Origin: Lepiota brunneoincarnata
Taxonomy: Eukaryota; Basidiomycota; Agaricomycetes; Agaricales; Agaricaceae
DNA: 64,000 nt
Assembly: GCA_023014365.1 (NCBI GenBank)
Contig: JAEBUN010000004.1
Span: 868,001-932,000, forward strand
Reading direction: 5' to 3'
Positions 22,817 to 34,241 of the stretch are shown here, piece after piece. A program made the translations under genes and the position numbers. Numbering within the stretch: position 1 is the stretch's first letter; every line of letters begins with the position of its first letter. The notes under the pieces are model-generated. The model searched no databases and had not been told where the DNA came from. It saw only the letters and a list, made by a program, of their open reading frames with translations.

Positions 22817-24874
22817 ATGGATTTTGATTTCGGCTTCGATCACACCTTTCTTGGAACAGGTACAGTCCTCTTCTCCCAGTATATGCCTTTGGATGTCCTT
22901 AATCACCATCATCAGTCCTTCTTCTTTGATTGGAATACCCCTGGCCAACCATACCCAGTGCCAGTCACACGTACGCCCTCATCTTCAGTCCAAGGTGCCC
23001 TAGAATTTATAAGGTTGTAGAGCAATGCGAGGTTATACATATAACTTGGGGGCGAGGTGTGGCAACGGGGTGGGTTGCTCCTTACCCTCCCAGTCTGTAA
23101 TCGAGCCTTATCTTTACTAGTCCAAACCCGGTCTCTCCATACTACCTGCAGGTTTACACATCGTACGCACCCTCTTTCCTTTTTTTTTCTCGTCCGCCTG
23201 AGCTTCCCCAGCAACTAAAAATGTACCTCTAGCGTCTTTGTGGTCCCGTTCATTATTTCTGTTGGCGACGTGCTCCAATACGTGAGATCCGCTCCACTTT
23301 TTCTGTCCCCCTAATGCACTTATATGTGTTGTTTATAGGATTGGGCTGTCCCTTTCGCACCCGACACCCTTGTAAGTTTTCGAAGCCATATGAAAAGAAT
23401 CTGACTTGTCTTACAAAGCGCAACCGCTCAGTACCAGATTTGTATGGTGAGTTGATCTGCCCCTTACCCCTCTTGATTCCTATTTACAACTTTTCAAGTT
23501 TGATAAAAATGGAAACACCGGAGGTTGCCAGGACGTCTACACGATGATCCCCAACAATTCATCATCAACACCTTCATGTACTAATGTCACCCTCCCAAAT
23601 CCGTTGCAAGTCGATGCCACTGTCTGGAACGGGCCTCTGTCTCAGTACGGCTGGGTTGATCAGGTTTGTTCGCTGTTGATCCTAGAATGTTACAACTAAC
23701 TATGAACCCCACCCAGTGCACTGATATTTCACTCGTGCCACATGGTACCCCCCCCTATACACTGACAGTATGTGCTCTTAGCCTGTCCCGTAATACACCT
23801 GACGTTTTCGCTTCATAGGTTGCCCCGTCCCTTCACCCTCCTTATAACATCACGGGCGATGGAAGCGCGCCCTTGAATTGGACAGTCAGCCTCTCCCGGT
23901 CTTCTTCCTTTTTCCTCAGCGTTGTTGACGGAGCAGGAAATATGTGGTCAAATGGGTTGTTACATAGCGGTGGGGGTGGACCAACAGCCTGCCTTGCAGG
24001 AAAGCAACCCAAAAGGTACCTTGACGTGACCTCACAGCAACTGCTATATAATAATCACCCTTCCAGTAGCTCAGTAGGACTCTCCGGTGGTGTTGCCATT
24101 GGTACTGGGTTAGGCGGTCTTGTCGTGGGTCTCGCAGCTGGTCTGCTGGGCACCCTCCTCTTCTTCCGCTCCCGTAAAAATAAGCGCAACTCCGCGGAGT
24201 CTCTTTTGGACCTGCGAGGAGGCTCGCACCCAGGCTCGCCTCAAGGTGCCCTTCTATATGTGCCATCGATAAATTCTCATTACCATGCCGTGCCAACTTC
24301 TGCAGGTATCATGGACAATTCGCATCCTTCAGCGAACATGTCCAACTATGGCAGTCACCAATCCGGTGTGCAATACCACGTCGAGCCCTTCGTCATGCCG
24401 CCGGTGGCCGAGGATGGCCGTCTGCGATCACCGACATCACCTGTGCACAATAACGCAAGCAATCCATCTGTCGCTAATACCACACCTTCTGCTCCAGATA
24501 CAGCCGCGTTGTCCAACTCTGGGAGGGCACAAAGTCATGTCTACGTTGTACATCACGACGGCGGCCGACCGCCCGTGACAGTATACACCCAGGAGGGTAC
24601 GCAGGTGGTTGAGTTGCCGCCAGGATATCCTGGCGATAACAACGATGGACCGGGAGGGCGGCTGCAAAATCCTCATCCACGCGTCGGTCATGATGCAAGG
24701 AGTGATGTGATAGCAGCATCAAGCGCCGTTGGGAGTGGAAGTAGTGATGCTGGGAGGACGGAAGGCAGCGCGCCCGGAGCGGAAACTCCTGCGCTTTTGC
24801 AACAGGCCAGGAGACCGGGACAAATCAGGAAACCCGGGGCGTCCTCGAGAAATAGGCCCGATACCCCTTCATAG
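22817..24874 (+). CDS. Single-pass surface protein with conserved fungal ectodomain
   Basis: Assembled from short exons whose frames agree: PGQPYPVPVT, QCEVITITWGRGVATG, PNPVSPYYLQVYTS, VFVVPFIISVGDVLQY, DWAVPFAPDTL, YQICMFDKNG and GGCQDVYTMI. These are followed by NPLQVDATVWNGPLSQYGW, CTDISLVPHGTPPYTLT and VAPSLHPPYNITGDG. This pattern recurs in many Agaricomycete membrane proteins of unknown role. A single TM helix (GVAIGTGLGGLVVGLAAGLL) is followed by basic residues (RSRKNKR) and a ~240-residue Ser/Pro/Gly cytoplasmic tail. A sensor or wall-linked role is possible but not shown. The start is uncertain: ATG 22817 is in frame with the ectodomain, and the hydrophobic stretch just upstream in the same frame suggests the real signal peptide begins earlier. 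Confidence 0.75.
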
Positions 24875-25328
24875 CGAAAACTTTGTGGGTTCTTCTGCGT
24901 GGTTCGCGACGATCTTGCCGATTTATACATACTCGGTTGCTTAATTGTTGTCTGCTTTCGGCTTGCTCTTATTAGTCTAACATTTGAATAGGTCACCATC
25001 CGAGACAATCTGTGACGATAGGAATCCTTGCTTGTTGTATGCTATCTACCTTGGCTTTGCTAGTGGCTGCTTCTCTACCGGCCGTCATATTTGCAGTTCG
25101 GACGTGTTCGATCTATAGCCAAGATGTTGGATTTTGGAATAAAGGTGTTACAGTCTATCAAACCTTTTATCAATGCACTTCTTGAGTGATTGGCATCCGA
25201 ACTAAATCTGTCCCGAGGGGTCTCCGAAGTCAGAGGTAAGTATGCACATACACATATATGTACCCTGTGTTATTTACTAAACATTTGACTCTCATTTTAA
25301 TCCATGCTGAGGGGAACCTGCGCTCGGC
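24875..25328. other. Convergent 3' spacer
   Basis: These 454 bases separate the stop of the surface protein (+) from that of Las1 (-). No gene, repeat or RNA was recognised. Confidence 0.5.
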
Positions 25329-27181
25329 TCAACCAAAATGGACCCGAGTCTTGTAAAATACTCCAATGGGACACGGTTTCCAGCCTGCAGCATCAAGACG
25401 CCGCCAGCCGGCTATATCTATTTTTGTGTTGATGTCAGTCTCGACCGACGTCAAATCTACACTCGTCGTGTCGGAACTCCCATCGGTAACAGGAGCAGAT
25501 GTCGGTGGAGGGACCGTCGTCGAAAGGAGAAGGGCGAGTCGATTTGTCATAGTCGCCATATCTTGTTCCGTCCAATCCTGTCAAGGGTTATGGGATGGTT
25601 GCCAAAAGGTGTGGAATGGAGACAATACCTTTGTGGGGAACTGGCCAGGCGGTTGAGTCAAGAATTCCACGCCTGCCTGATATGAGGGGTTTTTCTGGCA
25701 TAAAGACTGGAGGAGTGCTTTTGCGCTGCAGTACACATCAGCATCAAAACATTTGTTGTACTTCAAGTACATTGGACATACGCTTTGTTATCCTTAGCAC
25801 GGAGTTCGCCCAGCCTATGTCCGAGCATTTGCATCAGCAACACGGCAACGTCTTTCGCTAAGTCCGTGTCCGTTCTTTGATTGGAATCAGTGCTGCTGAG
25901 CTGAGTTTTCGAGCTCGACCAAGTATCAACGGCCCACATCACCCAGCGCGCGAGGCACATTTCGTAGGATGGATCATTTCTTGTCCCAGGTGACTGCGTC
26001 GCAGCAACCAGGTCGTCAGGCACCGATATAGGCGTAAGATGTTCTTCGGTAGCGAGGAGGATGGAGATGATACGGGTGCAGAGGATGTAGGCAAAGTCTT
26101 TGTGCAGAGATTGGACATGTTTGAGGAGGGGTGTCCACAACGAGAGCGAGAGTTGTGAAGGCCAGAATGTGTCCTCCGGGAACACCCGTTTTCTGTTCAA
26201 TGAGTCTATCTCAGCGAACAAATGGAAAATGATGTCATTCGCACTTCTTTGAGAGGGGCACAAGAATGCCTTTTTCAAGCAGAGCATCACAAAGTTGCTC
26301 TAAAGCCCATTGTGCCTTTAGGTCTATGTCACTGTCTCCACTCCTTGCCCGAAGCTCTCCGGGCTTGTCTTCACCGGAGTCCCAGCCGACTTCCCCTATG
26401 ATGATATTTGCAGCAACTTTAGCTTCGGCAATCCACCGTTCAATATCCCTCATTATTGCGTTCACTTGTTGCTGGTATCGTGTTCGAAGTGACGCATCCC
26501 GAGTGATTGTCTTCAAAATCGCCTTGTACTGTTTCAGAACCGGCGCAAGTGGACGGAGTGGTGGTAATTCTGGCCGTGAAGCCGATTCAGGGTTGATGGT
26601 TGGGAGGAAGTAGTTCTGAAGAAGCCATGCCATCGACTTTTTTTTCCCTATGAGCAGAACCACGGAAGGGGATGTAAGTCATCGGATGCTCACCTGCCGG
26701 GCAGCCTCGCGCAGGAGCTCGAGACTTGGAAGGTCTTCGTGTGTGGCTGCGTGTCGCAGTTCGACCAGCCATCCAGGTAGACCCAGTTGTACTGCTATGG
26801 ACGCGATCGAACGTGCGTAAGCTCCTGATTGAAGGGGGTCGACAAAGCCATTGACCAAGCGGATGATGGCGGCAGCATAACCCTGGCGTAGAGAAAGTTG
26901 GTTCAAAGACCCTGCCGAAGTGTTTCTATCCTGGAGTATGACCACCAGGAGTGTCAATGTTGACTCCAGAGCGTGAGGCTAGTGGGGTTATGGCTCTCCA
27001 TGCAGACAGCTGTTTTTTTCTTGTTCGGTCTAAGCCCGTATAGTTGACTTCAAATTTGATCACGCACGCGGTCTATTGCAAGCACTTTTGAAGGAAGGTC
27101 GTGTTCGTCTGCGAATATCCATGCAGAGACCTGCTCAAGCTCCGTGATGAAGGACCAGGGCACTCGTCGAGGCAGACGCAT
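25329..27181 (-). CDS. LAS1: Las1-like pre-rRNA endonuclease
   Basis: Start ATG at 27181 (MRLPRRVPWSFITELEQVSA). The HEPN nuclease domain follows: PHALESTLTLLVVILQD, IIRLVNGFVDPLQ, QLGLPGWLVELRHAATHEDL and PSLELLREAARQA. The RHAATH stretch carries the Arg-X4-His HEPN active-site signature. The C-terminus contains GWRRLDAAGWKPCPIGVF, a typical Las1 end. In other fungi Las1 with Grc3 cleaves ITS2 in pre-rRNA. After the first intron the exon reads LSAWRAITPL, then needs a one-base shift (at about 26979) to continue as PHALEST. Either the intron ends later, at CACTAG, and these ten conserved residues are lost, or one base is extra. A frame break in a gene usually essential for growth argues for sequencing error. 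Divergent from the DUF7702-like gene, 222 bases apart. Confidence 0.9.
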
Positions 27182-27403
27182 TTTGTTGGGTGCAAGACCT
27201 GCAGAAAAATCTTCAGCAAGGCACGATTTGATCTAATCTTATCATAGCAAGCACGTGGCCCCAACGCCAAACGATGATCTCGATCAAACCGTTCAACTTT
27301 GGAATTCCTATTCTCGGAAACACCTCAGCTGCAACGCCCGGCCTGTTGTGGGTTGTATGCCCTTGAGGTCCTTGTCTTTCCATCTCGCTATTGACGAAAA
27401 GCC

Positions 27404-28344
27404 ATGCCAAGTTTAGATGAACGTGGAATCATTGCCGCAGCAACAATTGGATTCTATACACCCATTGCGATACTCACTTTACTCCTCCTCATTCGCTATG
27501 CTTTACGACGAGACGCAGGATGGCTCTGGCTTTTTATTTTCTCACTAGGTGCGAAAAAGTGTATCCTTCGCGGTGGACTTGATCACTCACAATGGTTATA
27601 GCTCGGATTGCCGGTGGTGCACTACTCGTAGCCGCCGAGATGCTGCAGACAAACGTTGATCTGTTCATTGCGAGTTATATCCTAGATTCGGCTGCCTTGG
27701 CGCTATTAATGATGTCCACGATGGGTTTCATTGGGATGGTGTAAGTCTTTTATCTCTGAAATACGAGCATGTTCACACAAGTAAAATATAGTGGCCACCG
27801 GACATTTAGCGAGAACCCTCGAATCATGTATACGCTGAGAGGCCTAGGCATACTAGCTTTGACAGCGCTCGCCCTGACGACAGCTGGTGGTGTTCTTGGA
27901 ACCCATGCTGCCCCAAATCAAGGAAATATCGGACTCATCCTGCGCCGCACAGGCGCCGGAGTCTACGGAGGGTTGTATATTTTACTGGTCTTGCTACACC
28001 TTGGCGCTTGGACATACAGATGGCAATTAAGGAGTTATCGCCGCAAAGTGAGTCTCTCAAGGTATCGCTCAAAGCTATAATCTGATCCGAAATGCACATA
28101 GCTCTTGTGGGGTATTTCTATCGGTTTGATCCCACTGGGTGTTCGGGTGGCATATGCTATCCTCGCTGCGTGGTCTTCTGCAGACCTCTTTGGCGCACAA
28201 CCGTCCTCAAATCCAGTCCTTGCAAAAAACAATCCAGTCACAGGAGACTGGATTCTGTACCTCGTCCTATCTCGCATTATGGAGTATGCTGTCGTTGTTA
28301 TCTACCTCTTCTCGAGCACGCTCCTCTCCAGACGGCACCACTGA
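27404..28344 (+). CDS. Seven-helix membrane protein, DUF7702-like
   Basis: The protein starts MPSLDERGIIAAATIGFY and is almost entirely hydrophobic helices: AILTLLLLIRYALRR, WLWLFIFSL, RIAGGALLVAAEML, YILDSAALALLMMSTMGF, LGILALTALALTTAGG, GGLYILLVLLHLGAW, ISIGLIPLGVRVAYAI and YLVLSRIMEYAVVVIYLF. It ends STLLSRRHH. The conserved RIAGGALLVAAE stretch and overall length are those of fungal DUF7702 proteins, whose function is unknown. Four exons with short introns (e.g. GTGCGAAAAA at about 27550, GTAAGTCTTT at 27740). It shares a short divergent promoter with Las1. Confidence 0.75.
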
Positions 28345-28851
28345 TCTCACAAGATATCTTATGAGACAGCATACTGTAACGATTTATGACATGTACCGAT
28401 AATAATGTAGATACCCCCGCTGGGTGAGCTCAGAGGAACATATCCTGACCTCCAGCAACAATCCTGTCGGCCCGAGTGTCTGAGCTACATAGTCAAGCTT
28501 CTCCCACTCCGTGAAAAGCCACGGATGCAGAGCACAGAGAAGCTCCGGCTTAATTGAGCCCATTGTTGGTCTACCCTGATATCAGCATACCCTTCATTCA
28601 TACGAGCACGACGAAGAGTTGCTCCGCCCCTGAAGAGCGAAGCCGTGGTGAGGGGTGTCTATGACAATGGGGTAGAAAAAAAATACTCTCAGGTTTGCGC
28701 TTACACGATCACGTGAACGACCGCACGAATGACATCACTTCACGATCACATACCTCCACAGGCCTCTCACCTCGATCGCATATAAGACATGCTTGCTCGT
28801 ATCAGGAACATCCTAGGCCACCTACCCCGTTCGACGACTCCAATAGTCACC
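28345..28851. promoter_or_regulatory. 5' flank of the dienelactone hydrolase gene
   Basis: No gene was recognised here. A TATA-like ATATAAG lies at about 28779-28785. An ATG at 28789 follows it so closely that transcription probably begins downstream of that ATG. This favours the start at 28852. GATCACGTGA, containing CACGTG, lies at about 28707. Confidence 0.4.
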
Positions 28852-29882
28852 ATGTCCACCACAATTCATAACACCAACCAAGCTTGCTGCAGCATCCCCC
28901 CCGTCCAGTCAGATTACCATCCCAAAGGCTCCATCAAAGCTTTGGGCAATTTCGAGCGAGTTTACATCAGCGGTCCTCAGGAGAGTAAAAACGCTATCGT
29001 CTGCGTATATGATATATTTGGGTAGGTATCTGGCTCCCACCTCCACACATCGCTCCCGTCGCTGACTATTCAATCTCTAGATTCTTCCCACAGACCCAAC
29101 AAGGGGCAGATATTCTCGCTTCGACGCTGGAAACGACTGTCTATATGCCAGATTTCTTTGAGCCCTGGAAAGCCATTTCCCATAGAGAAATTTCCACCCC
29201 AAACGCGAGAAGACAAGGATGAGCTCCAGAAGTTCTTTGGCTCTGTCGCCAGCCCTCCCGACAACGTGAAGAAGTTAGTTGCTTTCGGCAAGGCTCTCAA
29301 GTCAGGCGGCGCCGACAAGGTTGGGGTGTATGGTTTCTGCTGGGGTGGGCGCAGCTATTTTATAGATGGCGCATCTTAATCTTTGCTCGCTCTGCAACAG
29401 GTGGGAAGGTCACCATGCTAGCATCGGGAGAGAACACACCATTTAATGCTGCTGCTATCGTCCATCCCGCAATGCTCTCCGTCCAAGATTCTCACGCACT
29501 CACTATTCCCCTTGCTATCTATATTTCCAAGGACGAGCCCTTGGATGAGGTCTGTTTCCATTATTTTGGAATTTCTACATCCAACCTGTCGCACAGTACA
29601 ACAAAATTTTGGACACCCTCTCCAACAAGCCGTTTTCGGCACAAAATGATCATAAGAAATATCCAAATATGTTGGTCCATCTATTTGTTGCTGTGAAACA
29701 TTGAGTCCACTTATCATAGGTTCCATGGGTGGGCGGCTGCGCGGGCTGATCTCAAGAAAGACGACAATAAAAAAGAGTAAGAACATTAAGTGGTGTTGTT
29801 CATCGGACCCAAGTTAATTATTTGCAGATTCGAAGATGTCTATGGGAGGCTGGCAGAATTCTTTAAAAAGAATTTGACCTGA
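28852..29882 (+). CDS. Dienelactone hydrolase family protein, with a frame break
   Basis: An alpha/beta hydrolase of the DLH family, MSTTIHNTNQACCSIPPVQS onward. Family features are present: NAIVCVYDIFGFFPQTQQGA, YMPDFFE, the nucleophile elbow GFCWGGK (Cys), SKDEPLDE (Asp) and FHGWAAAR (His), which give a complete Cys-Asp-His triad. It ends FEDVYGRLAEFFKKNLT with TGA at 29880-29882. At 29163-29165 an extra C separates DFFE from PGKPFPIEKFPP (GAGCCCTGGAAAG). No intron fits, so the frame is broken. The gene is otherwise complete with good splice sites, so this could be a sequencing error or a young pseudogene. It is convergent with the F-box gene, 51 bases apart. Confidence 0.8.
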
Positions 29883-29933
29883 AGCATGGAGAAAAGATAG
29901 TACAGATGATTAATGTTGTCCTTTGAAAGTTCC

Positions 29934-31737
29934 CTAAGTGTCTTCCATGAGATCTTCAGGACAGTCATCCTCAACTTTCCAAAACCAGAATGGACCTCGA
30001 GCAGATCTCAAAACCATGGCCTGACAAACACACGTACTACTCACCGACGGGATCACCTGGGGTCCAAAAGGTGGTCAGAAGCAGCGGTATGTGCTGACAA
30101 TGAAAAGACACACACCTTGTTCGTGTGTGGTGGTGGTCCATACACCGATGACGCCCTTGGCACTTCGCCACATCGCCGATCTGTACGCCATTCGAACTGC
30201 AGAAGGAGAAGTAAGTGGTCTCGATGGTTAGTGGCCGGGCGTCAACGAACCTCCATTGAGGACTTCCGTCATATACGGAGACCTTCTAGTGGTTATAAGC
30301 CAGCCGAGAGTCACATACCAATACTGCTCACAAATTTCCACCTCACTGTTCCATCGCTGGCCATCCGGACATATCCTTCGACCACTGCTTCGTTCCCATT
30401 GACACCTTTAGACGAACCGGTGAAGAAAAGTGTTGGATGTTTGGGATTGGCACCCGGAAAGACCTCGGAGGAGCTGTAAAAGCGAATTGCACTTCTGGGT
30501 ACAATGCGGAGTTTGACCTCGATCAATCGGGTAGCCTCACGGAAGCGTGGGTCTTCGAAGAACTTGGGATGCAGTGGGCCGTCTGCGATGTCAGAATACT
30601 GTAGTATGAAACGGGTTAGTTTTTGATACCTTCTGTAGAATATTGACTATGGAGTACATTGAAAGCTAGAAGTTTTGGGCCTCATTAACTATAAAAGTAA
30701 GGCGCGAAGAGCACATCGTACCGAAAAGGTCACTGGAATTCAATTCTTTTTAATGTAATAGGGCAAGGATTCATCACGTTGTACGCACCGATAATCCATG
30801 AAACAGACATATCTCCTCCAGGTCCCTGCTTTAGTATGAGCGAGTAAAAAAAATTAAAAGTAAGAATGTGTGCCCAACCTTCTACCCCTGCCCAATCTCC
30901 TGGGGAATAGGCGCCAGGCGCAGTGTAAGGGCGGATCGACTCCGAGCTTAGGGGTGGGCGGGCGAGGGTCCAGTGCGAAGGGAGGTCTCGCAGGTTGCCC
31001 AAAATGACATCGATGAGATGCTCGACATGAATCCAATTGACGCTACCATTCCGCCGGAATGGTCCATGATCAGTTTCCGGGTTATAGTTCCGGAGATTAT
31101 ACACGAAACTACGACTTTTGTTGCGCCCCTCCGCTGCGAGGCGGCGGGACTTGACCCAATCAATCCCACCCAGGCAAGACCTGAGGTGTGCCTGAAGATG
31201 ACTTATCTCAGGCGTGTTGTCCAGAACGACCAAACTCCGACCTGGGGAAATGAGGCGGGAACCACGAAGTACCCGTTCGACCCATCGGATGTTTGCAGAG
31301 GCTAGTGACTTGTCCTCCTCTCTCCCAGTAGGAGGTGGAGGTGCTTCCCTGAGGATCGACACAAAGGTCTGCAGGGCATCCCTCTTATCCCTGAGCGACA
31401 GGTCTGCGCGCCTTCTGGTCGCGATCAGCTCAGCTTTCAGACGGCGGGTAAACTCGTCTTTCCATCTGACAGGGCAGCTTGTGCTAGTCGGTAGGCTGAG
31501 ATTTCGACGGCGGTCTGAAACGGTTAGAGGGTCGTCAAAGGGGTAGGCATGCCACAGCTGCCGCCAGAGGTATTCATCCTCAAAGTTGTTGACGAGACCA
31601 TGCGCGAGGCGGCATGTTTGAGAGAAGGCAGCGACATCCCAGGGGTGACAAAGAGCAAGAATGCGCTGCGCAAGCTCGACAGGGATGGTGAAGATGGTGG
31701 GCGGCTGGGGCACGTTGGTGGAGCCGGCCTCAGCCAT
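29934..31737 (-). CDS. F-box protein with fungal C-terminal domain
   Basis: Starts MAEAGSTNVPQPPTIFTIPV. The F-box is at residues ~14-55 (TIPVELAQRILALCHPWDVA, FSQTCRLAH, LWRQLW). The rest matches an Agaricomycete F-box family: LPSHWTLARPPLSS, GDWAGVEGTWRRYVCFMDYR, DLF, SDIADGPLHPKFFEDPRFRE, HPTLFFTGSSKG, VEGYVRMASDGTVRWKF, VSVYDGSPQW, SNGVQIGDVA, GVIGVWTT and GDPVGPFWFWK. It ends at a TAG at 29934-29936. F-box proteins recruit substrates to SCF ubiquitin ligases; the target is unknown. An extra base near 30163-30166 moves GDVA out of frame with SAKGVIGVW. It shares the 337-base divergent region with the prenylcysteine oxidase gene. Confidence 0.85.
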
Positions 31738-32074
31738 TAGTCCGAAGCTGGGATGGTGGGTGGAGAAGAGGGACTGGCTATTGTTTGTGAGAAGAGAATG
31801 TTCATTTAGGTTCTCATGGTGCTGAAGGCGACGCAGGGATCCGGGCAGGTCCCATATGTCTCAATCATATCAGCGGCTTACACACCCTGCCAGGATTGGC
31901 CATCCTCACCACATCCAAATTATATGCGGTCGATAGTATGAATGCCGGAGGGATACATATCGTTTCCAGGCCATTATCATCGACAGTGGCTGTGCTGCAT
32001 TTATTCGGTGCTCCCTGAGTTGCTACGCCAGGCTTGACGCATGTTTAACGCCCTCTACTCACCACGCAACCACA
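31738..32074. promoter_or_regulatory. Divergent promoter, F-box and prenylcysteine oxidase genes
   Basis: 337 bases between two start codons on opposite strands. No other gene or clear element was recognised. Confidence 0.4.
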
Positions 32075-34007
32075 ATGAAGCATACCGCTCTTCTGCTGCT
32101 TTTTACCGGCGTCATCGCCTTTGAAATGCCATTTATGGTTCCCAAATTCTTCAGACACAAGATCCCATCTGTCTCTGCTGAACAACACGAACAGGTTCTT
32201 AGTGCTCCCACACCCCCGAGAATCGCGATTGTTGGGGCAGGCGCCGGAGGCAGCTCAGCTGCCTTTTGGATCTCCAAAGCCAAATCTCGCTTTGGGCTTG
32301 ACGTTGAAATAGATGTGTATGACAGAGTTGATTATATTGGCGGTCGTGAGTGCTTGCGAGATCTTTCGTCAAACCGATGTTCACCCCCAGGTCCCCTTGC
32401 AGGGAGTACCGTCGTCTATCCCTATGAAAACACCAGTCTCCCAGAACTCGAGCTTGGCGCGTCTATTTTCGTCAAAGCGAACAAGAATCTCTGGAGAGCG
32501 TCGGATGAGTTCAACTTGACGCGTCAAAGCTTTCACGAGGAAGATCACGAGGTTGGGCTGTGGGATGGCGAAAAGGTTGTATTTGCCGTGAGTAATGTTT
32601 TCGCTCCCCCCCCCCCCCCCTCCAACTATAGACTTATTAGCCATGGTCGTGACAGTTTGAAGATGGTTGGTGGGGGACTGCCAAAGTTCTCTGGAGGTAT
32701 GGGTTCACGGCCCCCAAGCGCACACAAGACATGTAAGTTTACACGGAATTTGGCAACCATTACGTGTCTAACCAACATACGCCACAGTGTTGACGCTATG
32801 ATCAAGAAATTTGTCGGGTTATACTCCAAGGACACACCCAAGTGGGACGACGTCGCCGATCTGTCTTCTGCCTATGGTTGGGAGGAGCTGACTTCGAGCT
32901 CTGCCGCTGAATATCTTCTTCGTCAGGGCGTCTCCAGGCGCTACATTTACGAACTCGTGGAGGGCGCGACCAGAGTCAACTATGGCCAGGTTGGATTCAC
33001 TTTCTATTGATACTCGTTGCTTAATGACTAATGAACTTCCTTAGAATGTTGACTATATCCACGCTCTGGAAGGCCTGTGCTCACTTGCCACTGGTGGGGC
33101 CGCCGGAATCAAAGGAGGCAACTTCCAAATCTTTGAACAATTCCTCAAACGATCTGGCGCTTCCATGCATCTCAACACCACCGTCGCCAGCATCCTCCCC
33201 AAAGCCGACTCCAAATTGTGGACAGTCACAACTTCTCGAGGAGCTCAGGACTATCAAGCCGTTATCCTTGCTGCTCCCTTCCACTCCACCGACATCACGG
33301 TTCCTCACGCCATCTCTGATCATATCACCCCACAGCCCTATGTTCATCTCCATGTTACCCTCTTAACCACCACCTCCGAATATCCGAATCCGGCATACTT
33401 CGCTATGCCCTCCTCAGCTAAACCTGCACGCATGATGTTGACAACTTTTGAGGGCGCTCGCCACAATGGCAAGGAGCCAGAGTTTAACTCCCTCTCGTAT
33501 CTTCGCCTCGTTCGTCCAGGAGAATGGGCAGTTAAGATCTTTTCCAAAGCGCCTATCAGTGACCAATGGCTCCATAAGGTATTTGATGGCAAGGTCGGAT
33601 GGGTCTTTCGAAAGGAGGTGTGTGCTTCTTGATACATCATTTTATATGTCTGAACGGTATATTCCTTTAGTGGGATGCTTACCCCAAACTTCCCCCAACC
33701 GCAAGCTTCCCCCCAGTCAAGTTGGGCCAAGGCTTCTACTATGTCAACTCCTTCGAGCCGTAAGCCCCTTGCTCGTGCTCATGTTTACCCTGTTCTAATA
33801 TCGTTACCCAGCTTCATTTCGACCATGGAAACCGAAACCGTATCCTCCAGAAATGTTGTCGATTTGCTCCTCAACGACGAGTTCCGTACCAGTGTTTGCG
33901 GGGCCAGGTTATCAGACTCCAAATCAAGAAATACTACTATTCCAGAACAAGGTACCACATCAGAAGAACAGGTTGAAGATAATTATGTGTATGGTTGGGA
34001 CTGTTGA
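32075..34007 (+). CDS. Prenylcysteine oxidase (lyase)-like FAD protein
   Basis: Begins with a signal peptide, MKHTALLLLFTGVIAFEMPF. The FAD-binding Rossmann motif is RIAIVGAGAGGSSAAFWIS (Gly-X-Gly-X2-Gly), followed by VDYIGGRSTVVYPYEN, ELGASIFVKANKNLWRAS, FEDGWWGTAKVLWRYG, MIKKFVGLYS, VDYIHALEGLCSLATGGAAG and NVVDLLLNDEF near the end. This order matches prenylcysteine oxidase 1, which oxidises the thioether of farnesyl- or geranylgeranyl-cysteine left over from prenylated proteins, in vacuole/lysosome or secretory compartments. Introns with clear sites include GTGAGTGCTT at 32347 and GTGAGTAATG at 32588. The latter intron contains a run of C (about 32609-32621). The last exon runs past the conserved end for ~20 residues (to TGA 34005-34007). 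Convergent with the ammonium transporter. Confidence 0.88.
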
Positions 34008-34241
34008 ATGATCGACAGCGCCACCCAGGACCAGAGAAGGGGTGGTGGAAGAAGAACAGGATGGAACCTGGTCGGTGGAATATATATTTAGTCGATACCC
34101 CCCCTTTTTTTTTTATGCTTTCTCGATGTCCTAAATGTCACAGCGATGCAATGTGATAGAGTAGATTGATATTGGTGACCCATGAGTGGCTGTCGAATTG
34201 ATGAGCCATTTCAGAGACCACCGAACTATATATACGAAGTA

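Noticed and set aside
28590..28670. Possible small structured RNA (imperfect hairpin around GCTCCGCCCC...GGTGAGGGGTGTC)
   Set aside because: Pairing is weak and no conserved tRNA or snRNA boxes are present.
29913..30479. 188-residue plus-strand frame over the 3' part of the F-box gene
   Set aside because: The minus strand carries a conserved, spliced F-box family C-terminus across the same bases.
34086..34115. Homopolymer run (C then T) after the prenylcysteine oxidase gene
   Set aside because: A simple run in a 3' flank; no structured repeat or terminator function can be supported in a eukaryotic genome.
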